This document shows, in pieces, positions 1 to 5,941 of a stretch of 13,143 nucleotides of DNA (the stretch's first letter is position 1; the number at the start of each line of letters is the position of its first letter). Position numbers and translations under genes: made by a program. The notes beneath the pieces were generated by a model that ran no database searches, was not told the DNA's origin, and worked only from the letters and a program-made list of their open reading frames with translations. The DNA is from an uncultured Spirochaetales bacterium (GTDB lineage: Bacteria; Spirochaetota; Spirochaetia; Treponematales; Treponemataceae), in assembly GCA_946061495.1 (NCBI GenBank), contig CAMGSV010000050.1:1-13143 (forward strand). Reading direction: 5' to 3'.

Positions 1-2
1 AT

Positions 3-31
3 AGTATATCATGGCAATGTTTCTTTATCAA
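3..31 (-). promoter_or_regulatory. Promoter for a gene left of the window
   Basis: On the minus strand a -35 box TTGATA (26-31) is followed by 17 nt and a -10 box TATACT (3-8). The -35 box and the first part of the spacer are identical to the promoter of the repeat protein at 98-802, so a gene under similar control probably starts just beyond position 1. That gene itself is not visible. Confidence 0.6.
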
Positions 32-90
32 TTTTAAGGTGCAGCAAGAAGCCTGGGCAGTGGTCTTGGGAACGACTGCTACCCAGGCTT
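13..90. repeat. Direct repeat copy 1 (terminator plus promoter module)
   Basis: This 78-bp stretch recurs at 820-896 with three substitutions and one single-base indel. It contains, in minus-strand order, a terminator-like hairpin (49-90) and the -35 region of a promoter (26-31). The two copies flank the repeat-protein gene, so the gene and its control region look like one unit of a tandem duplication running off the left edge. Confidence 0.85.
49..90 (-). terminator. Terminator-like hairpin after the repeat-protein gene
   Basis: In minus-strand RNA a 12-bp stem forms between 79-90 (AAGCCTGGGTAG) and 49-60 (CTGCCCAGGCTT), with one G-U pair and an 18-nt loop. It begins 8 nt after the stop codon at 98. 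The following T run is weak (CTTCTTGC), so termination may be partial. Read on the plus strand the wobble becomes a C-A mismatch, which favours function on the minus strand. Confidence 0.6.
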
Positions 91-97
91 TGTATTC

Positions 98-802
98 TTA
101 GAGTGCATGGTATTCTGTCTTAGTTTTCACCTTTCCATTTTTCCAATAGGTATATTCATACCATTTTTCATCGCCGTCACTGTCTTTGTAATGAATCAAG
201 TTCCCGTTGCTGTCGTATTCATTCCATTCTTCCTTGCCGTCACTGTTTTTGTAATGAATCAAGTTCCCGTTGCTGTCGTATTCAAACCATTTTTCATAGC
301 CGTCACTGTCTTTGGAATGAATCAAGTTCCCGTTGCTGTCGTATTCATTCCAGGATTCATCGCCGTCACTATTTTTGTAATGAATCGAGTTCCCGTTGCT
401 GTCGTATTCATTCCAGGATTCATCGCCGTCACTGTCTTTGAAATGAATCGAGTTCCCGTTGCTGTCGTATTCTTTCCAGTATTCATAGCCGCCACTATTT
501 TTGTAATGAATCAAGTTCCCGTTGCTGTCGTATTCTTTCCAGTATTCATAGCCGCCACTGTCTTTGGAATGAATCAAGTTCCCGTTGCTGTCGTATTCTT
601 TCCAGGATTCATAGCCGTTACTGTTTTTGTAATGAATCAAGTTCCCGTTGTTGTCGTATTCGCTAATAGATAAAACTTCCACCCATTTTGAAAGGGTTTT
701 GCCGTTTACAGTTACTTCTTTGTAGGTTTTTTCTCCGACTTCTGCTGAAAATGCAAGGGCGCCTAAAATAAAAAATACTGCTAAAAATGTAAATCGTTTC
801 AT
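98..802 (-). CDS. Exported YD-repeat-like protein, eight 21-residue repeats
   Basis: This 234-residue protein starts with a signal peptide (MKRF, then a hydrophobic stretch ending near ALAFSA), so it is probably exported. After about 45 residues come eight tandem 21-residue units beginning EYDSNGN and ending in Trp plus one residue, then a short Lys-rich tail. The units resemble the YD repeats of RHS proteins (YDxxGN followed by DxxG), but there is no RHS core or toxin domain. The start at 802 is chosen because the signal peptide begins there; a longer reading from a TTG at 838 would begin inside the -35 box. No Shine-Dalgarno is visible and the -10 box is 7 nt from the ATG. Function is unknown; a surface or periplasmic binding role is only a guess. 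The gene is more AT-rich than gadC beside it. Confidence 0.8.
   Translation of the reverse strand: MKRFTFLAVFFILGALAFSAEVGEKTYKEVTVNGKTLSKWVEVLSISEYDNNGNLIHYKNSNGYESWKEYDSNGNLIHSKDSGGYEYWKEYDSNGNLIHYKNSGGYEYWKEYDSNGNSIHFKDSDGDESWNEYDSNGNSIHYKNSDGDESWNEYDSNGNLIHSKDSDGYEKWFEYDSNGNLIHYKNSDGKEEWNEYDSNGNLIHYKDSDGDEKWYEYTYWKNGKVKTKTEYHAL
158..661 (-). repeat. Eight 63-bp tandem repeats inside the YD-like gene
   Basis: Exactly eight in-frame 63-bp units (504 bp) encode the 21-residue repeats. A core of about 30 bp around gttcccgttgctgtcgtatt is nearly invariant. The residue two before the conserved Gly-containing loop alternates strictly Asn, Asp, Asn, Asp along the array (KNS/KDS), so the real period is a 126-bp, 42-residue pair present four times. 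Confidence 0.95.
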
Positions 803-809
803 GCTAAGT

Positions 810-838
810 ATTATAGCACGGCAATGTTTCTTTATCAA
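810..838 (-). promoter_or_regulatory. Promoter of the YD-repeat gene
   Basis: TTGATA (833-838), a 17-nt spacer and a perfect TATAAT (810-815) lie on the minus strand. Only 7 nt separate the -10 box from the ATG at 802, so transcription should begin at or next to the A of the start codon, giving an mRNA with no leader. Confidence 0.75.
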
Positions 839-896
839 TTTTAAGGTGCAACAAAAGCCTGAGTAGTGGTCTTGGGAACGACTGCTACCCAGGCTT
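820..896. repeat. Direct repeat copy 2 (terminator plus promoter module)
   Basis: This is the second copy of the 78-bp module at 13-90, here 77 bp. It lies between gadC and the YD-repeat gene and supplies both the hairpin that would end gadC transcription and the -35 box of the next gene. Confidence 0.85.
855..896 (-). terminator. Terminator-like hairpin after gadC
   Basis: In minus-strand RNA 885-896 (AAGCCTGGGTAG) pairs with 855-866 (CTACTCAGGCTT) over 12 bp with one G-U pair. The 18-nt loop is identical to that of the copy at 49-90. The T run after the stem is short (CTTTTGTTG). It lies 40 nt beyond the gadC stop. Confidence 0.6.
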
Positions 897-936
897 ATTT
901 TTTAGGATTCCATGGAGGGAACCTTATTTTCTAAGT

Positions 937-2421
937 TTACTTTACTGCTGGTCGCAGGGGAGGCTTGCCTGTTTTGGGTGTTGCCTTGTGGCGACCTGCA
1001 ATAATCAATGGGATGATAAAGAAGCCGATGGTTCCTACCGCTACTACTGCCACGTAGGACTTTGGACTTCCGATGGGCAGCTGGGCGGGCGGGAAGAAGG
1101 CCAGCACCAGTCCTAAGATGGCGGCGACGATTCCCACTCCGGCCACAATCCACATTCCCAGCGTGCCGCCAGGAACCTTGTAGGGGCGCTCCATGTCGGG
1201 CTGGCTCTTGCGGAGCTTGATGGCCGCCATGTACATCAGCAGGTACATGATGATGTAGACTGCCACCGTCAAGGCAGAAAGCAGGAAGAAGGCTACGCCC
1301 ACATCCTTCATCACAAAGTAGAGGCTGGCCAGCACCGTCACAATCACGCCCTGAATCAGCATCATGGTCTTAGGTGCGCCGCCCTTGGTGGTCTTTGCCA
1401 GTGACTCCGGCAAAAGGCCGTCCTTGGCGGTGGACAAGAGTCCCTTGCTGGGGCCGGACACCCAGGACAGCACGCCGCCCAGGGAACCGAAGGCCACACA
1501 GAAGGCCAGCACATAGAGCGCCCACTTCATGTTCACCGCCTCCAGCATCACCGTCAGGGCCTGCATGAGGCCGGACTCAATCTGGAGCTGTGAGTTTGGC
1601 ACCACGGCGGCGATGGCCAGGGAACCGAAGGTAAAGAGGACAAAGACGATGACGGAGGAGATGAAGATTGCAGCAGGATACTGCTTCTTGGGGTTGTCCA
1701 TCTCGGCGGCATGGACGGCCTGCACCTCCACACCGGCAAACAGCAGGATGATGCCGGAAAGGTAGGCCAGGTTGCTGGGGTTCGCAAGGTTGGGGAACCA
1801 TCGTGGCTCCACCTTGCCCCCCACCACCGTTGCCACCGTAGTCTCCGCCGCCGTCAGCTCCTCAAATCCCAAGGGCTTTTTCATCAGGAACCACACCACG
1901 CCCAGGGCAATCACCACCAGACCAGGCAGCACTGTTCCCACGATGAATCCCCAGCTGGTGACCTTGGACAGAATCTTTGTGCCGCCGAAGGCAATGAGGG
2001 TGGCAATCCAGTAGAACACGATGATGAAAAAACCGGTGAATTTGCCGTCATTTGCCAGCTCAGGCTTGCCAATGCCGTAGGCGATTGCCGCCGCCGCAAA
2101 GGCCAAAACGGTGGGATACCACACTACATTCTGAATCCACTGGAGCCAGATGGCGGTAAAGCCCCACTTCTTGCCAAAGGCTGCACCTACCCAACGGTAC
2201 ACACCACCTTCCTGTCCTGCAAAGGCACTTCCCAATTCAGCGGACACAAGGGCGGCGGGAATCAAGAAGAGAATGGTTGCAAAGGCAATGTAAAAGAACA
2301 TGGTCATTTCTTCGGCTGCCATCAGTGGCAATCCTCGCAGACTGATAATGGCGGCTGCGGTCATGAAGGCCATGCCCCAGGTGGAAATGGATGATTTTTT
2401 TGTAGCACTTTGATCTGACAT
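937..2421 (-). CDS. gadC: Glutamate:GABA antiporter GadC
   Basis: This is a 494-residue inner-membrane amino-acid transporter of the APC superfamily with about 12 hydrophobic segments. It should import glutamate in exchange for the GABA made by the adjacent decarboxylase. Residues resembling E. coli GadC include QEGGVYRWV (about 70-78), FGGTK (145-149), HAAEMDNP (237-244) and a GPSKG-type motif followed by TAKDGLLP (323-338). The start is fixed by AGGAGG 4 nt upstream of the ATG. It begins 12 nt after the gadB stop, so the two form an operon. After the last membrane segment (near residue 475) only about 19 residues remain. The E. coli protein has roughly 40 there, and they act as a pH-sensitive plug, so gating may differ. 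Family assignment is strong. Substrate is inferred from similarity and the gadB neighbour. Confidence 0.93.
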   Translation of the reverse strand: MSDQSATKKSSISTWGMAFMTAAAIISLRGLPLMAAEEMTMFFYIAFATILFLIPAALVSAELGSAFAGQEGGVYRWVGAAFGKKWGFTAIWLQWIQNVVWYPTVLAFAAAAIAYGIGKPELANDGKFTGFFIIVFYWIATLIAFGGTKILSKVTSWGFIVGTVLPGLVVIALGVVWFLMKKPLGFEELTAAETTVATVVGGKVEPRWFPNLANPSNLAYLSGIILLFAGVEVQAVHAAEMDNPKKQYPAAIFISSVIVFVLFTFGSLAIAAVVPNSQLQIESGLMQALTVMLEAVNMKWALYVLAFCVAFGSLGGVLSWVSGPSKGLLSTAKDGLLPESLAKTTKGGAPKTMMLIQGVIVTVLASLYFVMKDVGVAFFLLSALTVAVYIIMYLLMYMAAIKLRKSQPDMERPYKVPGGTLGMWIVAGVGIVAAILGLVLAFFPPAQLPIGSPKSYVAVVAVGTIGFFIIPLIIAGRHKATPKTGKPPLRPAVK

Positions 2422-2433
2422 AAATCCTCCTGT

Positions 2434-3822
2434 TTAGCGACCGTGGTTAAAGCTTCCTCTAGGACTTGTTTTTGTTTCGGTGGACTGGGCAGAAAGCCGT
2501 TTAATGGCTCTATCCATATCCTCCAGCAGCAATTCCATCAAGTCATAGCTGCATCCGTGGCGAATCAATACACGCTGAACGGCTACGTTTTCGCAATGGG
2601 CTGGCAGTGTGTAGGCGGGAACAAGCCATCCTCGTTCTCGCAGCACGTCGGAAAGCTGGTACAGGGTAAAGGGCACCTTCACGCCATCTTTCAGCTTCCA
2701 AGTAACGGCGGGGATTCCCTTCTTGGGGTCGCTGTTGTAAACAAATTCAAAGATACCGAAGCGATCCAAGCCCTTTGCAAGGAATTTACCCACGTCGTAG
2801 CAGCCCTGCTGTACCTTGAAGTACCCCTCACGTCCAAGGCGAAGGAGGTTGTAGTACTGGCACACAATCTGGCCACCGGGACGAGAAAAGTTAATGGCAA
2901 AGGTAGGCATATCGCCACCAAGATAATTTACCTTAAAAATCAGGTCTTCTGGCAAATCCTTTTTGTTGCCCCAAACTACCCAGCCACATCCCAAAGGTGC
3001 AAGAGCGAATTTATGGCCAGAGGTGCTGATGGAGCGGACACGGGGAATACGGAAGTCCCACACCAAGTCGGGGGCACAGAAGGGAGCTAAGAAGCCTCCA
3101 GAGGCACCGTCCACGTGAATAGGAATATCCCAGCCTTTCTCTTTTTGGAGTTTGTCCAGTGCATCAGCTACTTCTTTTACTGGCTCAAACTGACCAGTAA
3201 AGGTGATTCCCAGAGTCTGCACTACACCGATGGTGTTTTCGTCACAGCGTTTGATTACTTCCTGGGCATTGGAAACGTAGCGTGTGCCTTCCATAGGAAT
3301 TTCTCTCAGCTCCACGTCCCAGTAGCGAGCAAACTTGTGCCAGCAAACCTGTACGGGGCCACAAATCAGGTTGGGCTTGTCGCAGCTCTTTCCCTTTGCT
3401 TTCATGGCAGCTCGCCAACGCCACTTCATGGCCATTCCCCCCAGCATACAGGCTTCGGAAGAACCTGTGGTAGACGTTCCAATGGCATCCTTAGGATTTG
3501 CGTTCCACAAACTAGCGATAATGTTCACACAACGTGACTCAATTTCTGCTGTCTGGGGATACTCATCCTTGTCAATCATGTTCTTGTCGAGGCAGTCATC
3601 CATCAAACGATGAACTTGGTCCTCGGTGTAGGTTTGGCAGAAGGTGGCAAGATTCTGGCGGGAGTTTCCGTCCAGCATCAGCTCGTCCTTGATGAGGCGA
3701 TACATTGTGTTGGGATCTGCCTCGTGATCGGGAATCTTGAACTTGCTGAGGGGGGTTCCTGCAGCAGCTTTGTTGAACAAGTCATCATTTACGGACTTGT
3801 TTTGTAGAATATGTAAAGCCAT
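2434..3822 (-). CDS. gadB: Glutamate decarboxylase GadB
   Basis: This 462-residue cytoplasmic PLP enzyme converts glutamate to GABA and CO2, consuming a proton. Its length matches E. coli GadB (466). Visible motifs are GSSEACMLGGMAMKWRWR (about 120-137), CWHKFARYWDVELREIPM (160-177), HVDGASGGFLAPF (236-248, with the PLP-ring Asp at 238), and SGHKFALAPLGCGW (268-281), where Lys271 is the expected Schiff-base lysine. The C-terminus GSFNHGR keeps a His at 460, matching E. coli His465, which blocks the active site at neutral pH. A strong AGGAGG lies 4 nt before the ATG. The gene leads an operon with gadC, has its own promoter, and has a palindrome in its leader. In other bacteria this pair gives acid resistance; that role here is inferred. 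Confidence 0.97.
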   Translation of the reverse strand: MALHILQNKSVNDDLFNKAAAGTPLSKFKIPDHEADPNTMYRLIKDELMLDGNSRQNLATFCQTYTEDQVHRLMDDCLDKNMIDKDEYPQTAEIESRCVNIIASLWNANPKDAIGTSTTGSSEACMLGGMAMKWRWRAAMKAKGKSCDKPNLICGPVQVCWHKFARYWDVELREIPMEGTRYVSNAQEVIKRCDENTIGVVQTLGITFTGQFEPVKEVADALDKLQKEKGWDIPIHVDGASGGFLAPFCAPDLVWDFRIPRVRSISTSGHKFALAPLGCGWVVWGNKKDLPEDLIFKVNYLGGDMPTFAINFSRPGGQIVCQYYNLLRLGREGYFKVQQGCYDVGKFLAKGLDRFGIFEFVYNSDPKKGIPAVTWKLKDGVKVPFTLYQLSDVLRERGWLVPAYTLPAHCENVAVQRVLIRHGCSYDLMELLLEDMDRAIKRLSAQSTETKTSPRGSFNHGR

Positions 3823-3851
3823 AGTACCTCCTAGGGATACTTGTAAAATTA

Positions 3852-3868
3852 GTGGAAAAGTTTTCCAC
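3852..3868. promoter_or_regulatory. Perfect palindrome in the gadB leader, candidate operator
   Basis: GTGGAAAA-G-TTTTCCAC has two perfect 8-bp arms around one central base. It lies just downstream of the expected gadB transcription start (near 3875) and 17 nt before the Shine-Dalgarno. A one-base centre makes a poor RNA hairpin but suits a dimeric DNA-binding regulator that would block gadBC transcription. The regulator is unknown. Confidence 0.55.
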
Positions 3869-3881
3869 CCAGTTTATTTAA

Positions 3882-3910
3882 ATCATAGGAGAGTACTAAA
3901 CTGGCTTCAA
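3882..3910 (-). promoter_or_regulatory. gadBC promoter
   Basis: TTGAAG (3905-3910), a 17-nt spacer and TATGAT (3882-3887) on the minus strand fit a housekeeping sigma-70-type promoter. The predicted start near 3875 leaves a leader of about 50 nt that carries the palindrome and AGGAGG. Confidence 0.65.
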
Positions 3911-3965
3911 ATTGAATTGGCTGGATTTGGGCTGAAATGAGGGATTATTGAATAGATTTAAGGGC

Positions 3966-4001
3966 AAAAAAAAGACTTGGAGCTAGTTTCCTAACTCCAA
4001 G
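3966..4001 (-). terminator. Rho-independent terminator of the chemoreceptor gene
   Basis: In minus-strand RNA an 11-bp stem (CTTGGAGTTAG / CTAGCTCCAAG, one G-U pair) closes a GAAA tetraloop and is followed by TCTTTTTTTT. It lies 28 nt after the chemoreceptor stop and separates that gene from the gadBC promoter. Confidence 0.93.
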
Positions 4002-4028
4002 CCATAGTAGCAACAATAATATATGTGA

Positions 4029-5885
4029 CTATATCTTAAATACAGCCACCTTATCGGAAAGGTTTTCAAGAACAGTCTCATTTTGGGCTGTAGAATCATC
4101 TACAACACGCAAGGATTGTGCAATATTTGTAGTACTATCGTAAACCCTGTTCATTGAGTCTGTAATTTGTTGGGTGATGTCGGAAAGCTTGTTCATTTCG
4201 ATGGAAATTTCCTTTGTTCCCTGCATCATGGAGCTAGAGCCATTCTTTACAGATGAAGTTACTTCATTGATGGCATGCATAGCTATCAAAATCTGGTCAC
4301 TACCAGTGGACTGCTCCTCCATGGCCTGAAGAATAACTGTTTCTTGATTCTGAACAGATTCTGCCAGTTCGTAGATGGAGGTAAAAATCTTTTCGATTTC
4401 CAAAGTGTTGTTAGAAACATTGTTGATTGATTCTCCCAACTCCTGCAATCGGGTACTAATAAGAAGGCTCTGGGCACTGGAGTCTTCTGCCAACTTGCGG
4501 ATTTCGTCAGCAACAACGGCAAAACCACGTCCTGCATCACCAGCGTGGGCAGCCTCAATAGCAGCGTTCATAGCTAACATATTGGTTTGCTCGGCAATGT
4601 GCTTGATAACGTCGTTTGTCTCCAAAAGTCCCTCGGACTCCTGATAAATCTGCCGTGAAGTAGAAACGGCACTTTCAATACTCTGCTGTCCGTCCATAGC
4701 TGCCTTAAACAGCTTGTTTACAGCGGTCTTGTTCTTTTCCAGAATTGAAGTTACAGAACGGATATTTGCAACCATCTGCTCAATGGCGGCAGAAGATTCT
4801 ACCACGCTGGCAGCCTGATTTTCAATATTTCTGTTTAGCTGATCCATGGTTCGTGCAATAGTATTGATGGTGGCCTGGGTTTCTTCTACACCTGCAGCCT
4901 GATTTATCATCTCATTCTTAACATCAGATATATTGTCAACTACGGATTGAACGTGGCTTTCTGATGCTTCGATATTGGTAATCATCACAGAAGCGGTGTT
5001 TTGTGTCTCTTTAACACTAACATCGATATTCTTGATGATATCCCGCATTCCATCTATCAGCAGGTTCATGTCGTTTACCAAAAGTCCCAGCTCGTTACGA
5101 TTGGTAACCTTCAGCTTTTCTATGCTGTAATCACCATGTGAAAGAACGTAGGTAGTTTCGGTAATTTCCTTGATGCGGTCAGTTACCTGTCTCATAACGG
5201 TGTTATAGGAAATAGACGCCATGATAATAGCTAAAACAACCATTGGGAAAATTCTTGTGGCTGTATAGGCTGTAATATTCAAGTCTCCGATTGTTTCTGA
5301 TGCCAAAAGAATTGGTCCAAGAATCATACAAACGGTTCCAAGAATCGTGAACAATCCCAACAGGAACATGTTTATACGAAGAGGCATTACCATATACTTC
5401 TTCTGAAAAGGCACAAAGCTCATGAATTTTTCAAAAGCTGGCTGAAAAAAAACATACCCTAAAAGTCCTCCCAATCCAACGGATCCAAATAGCTGCATAA
5501 GGGAAGCTATGGTATGAATGATGGTTTCCCCGGAATGGTCATAGGCAAGAAGAGGCAAGGTAAAGCTTAACAGAGCTGGGACAACAATAGTAACACGTAG
5601 GAAGATAATAGCAATCCTGTTGATTACTTCTACAGCATCTCCTTTCTCTATATTTTTCTTAATGGTATGACCACAAGCGGCAATGATTACCAGTGGAGTT
5701 ACCACTGATAATACTACATACAGAGTAAAAAATGGGGAGAAAAAATAACCGAGTCTCTTCTCTGGAGCTACAGTTCCTGTTATCAGAACCTGGCTGATGA
5801 AAACAATTACTGGAAGAACATACACCAGAACATTCTGAAAAATTACCTTTTTAGGTAATGATCGAGCCTTCTTAATGTCTACCAT
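4029..5885 (-). CDS. Methyl-accepting chemotaxis protein with six-TM sensor region
   Basis: This 618-residue receptor should pass signals to CheA/CheW. Six hydrophobic segments occupy roughly residues 14-38, 47-71, 89-114, 123-147, 169-194 and 210-229, with only short loops, so there is no classical periplasmic ligand domain. A HAMP-like region follows (about 231-284). The coiled-coil signalling domain then runs to the end, with its hairpin tip near 428-470 (EQTNMLAMNAAIEAAHAGD, then GRGFAVVADEIRKLAED). There is no CheR-docking pentapeptide at the C-terminus. A GGAG lies 8 nt before the ATG. It starts 56 nt after pheT and ends in a strong terminator. Its base composition is lower in GC than pheT or gadC, a possible sign of separate origin. 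The ligand is unknown; sensing within the membrane or of energy state is conceivable. Confidence 0.93.
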   Translation of the reverse strand: MVDIKKARSLPKKVIFQNVLVYVLPVIVFISQVLITGTVAPEKRLGYFFSPFFTLYVVLSVVTPLVIIAACGHTIKKNIEKGDAVEVINRIAIIFLRVTIVVPALLSFTLPLLAYDHSGETIIHTIASLMQLFGSVGLGGLLGYVFFQPAFEKFMSFVPFQKKYMVMPLRINMFLLGLFTILGTVCMILGPILLASETIGDLNITAYTATRIFPMVVLAIIMASISYNTVMRQVTDRIKEITETTYVLSHGDYSIEKLKVTNRNELGLLVNDMNLLIDGMRDIIKNIDVSVKETQNTASVMITNIEASESHVQSVVDNISDVKNEMINQAAGVEETQATINTIARTMDQLNRNIENQAASVVESSAAIEQMVANIRSVTSILEKNKTAVNKLFKAAMDGQQSIESAVSTSRQIYQESEGLLETNDVIKHIAEQTNMLAMNAAIEAAHAGDAGRGFAVVADEIRKLAEDSSAQSLLISTRLQELGESINNVSNNTLEIEKIFTSIYELAESVQNQETVILQAMEEQSTGSDQILIAMHAINEVTSSVKNGSSSMMQGTKEISIEMNKLSDITQQITDSMNRVYDSTTNIAQSLRVVDDSTAQNETVLENLSDKVAVFKI

Positions 5886-5906
5886 GCTAAAACTCCAAAA
5901 AAATCT

Positions 5907-5915
5907 ATTATGTCA
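5907..5915 (-). promoter_or_regulatory. Possible extended -10 promoter of the chemoreceptor gene
   Basis: TGACATAAT on the minus strand fits an extended -10 element (TGn plus a five-of-six match to TATAAT). No good -35 box lies 17 nt upstream, and I see no clear terminator after pheT, so read-through from pheT is also possible. Confidence 0.3.
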
Positions 5916-5941
5916 AGTTTATCAAACATCATTCACTTTGT

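Noticed and set aside
158..661. Regularly spaced repeats that might be a CRISPR array
   Set aside because: The repeats are contiguous, in frame and protein-coding, with no unique spacers.
107..673. Plus-strand open frame of 188 codons with regular repeats
   Set aside because: It is the antisense of the 63-bp repeats of the YD-like gene; the open frame follows from the repeat period being a multiple of three. It has no ribosome binding site.
803..838. Longer N-terminus of the YD-repeat protein from a TTG at 838
   Set aside because: It would start inside the -35 box, and the signal peptide begins at the ATG at 802.
1711..2394. Long plus-strand open frame opposite gadC
   Set aside because: Its product is rich in His, Gly and Arg with no domain character, and gadC is unmistakable on the other strand.
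5886..5941. Flagellar-type sigma-28 promoter before the chemoreceptor gene
   Set aside because: A CAAAG and a GATAA are present, but the spacing is far too short for that promoter class.
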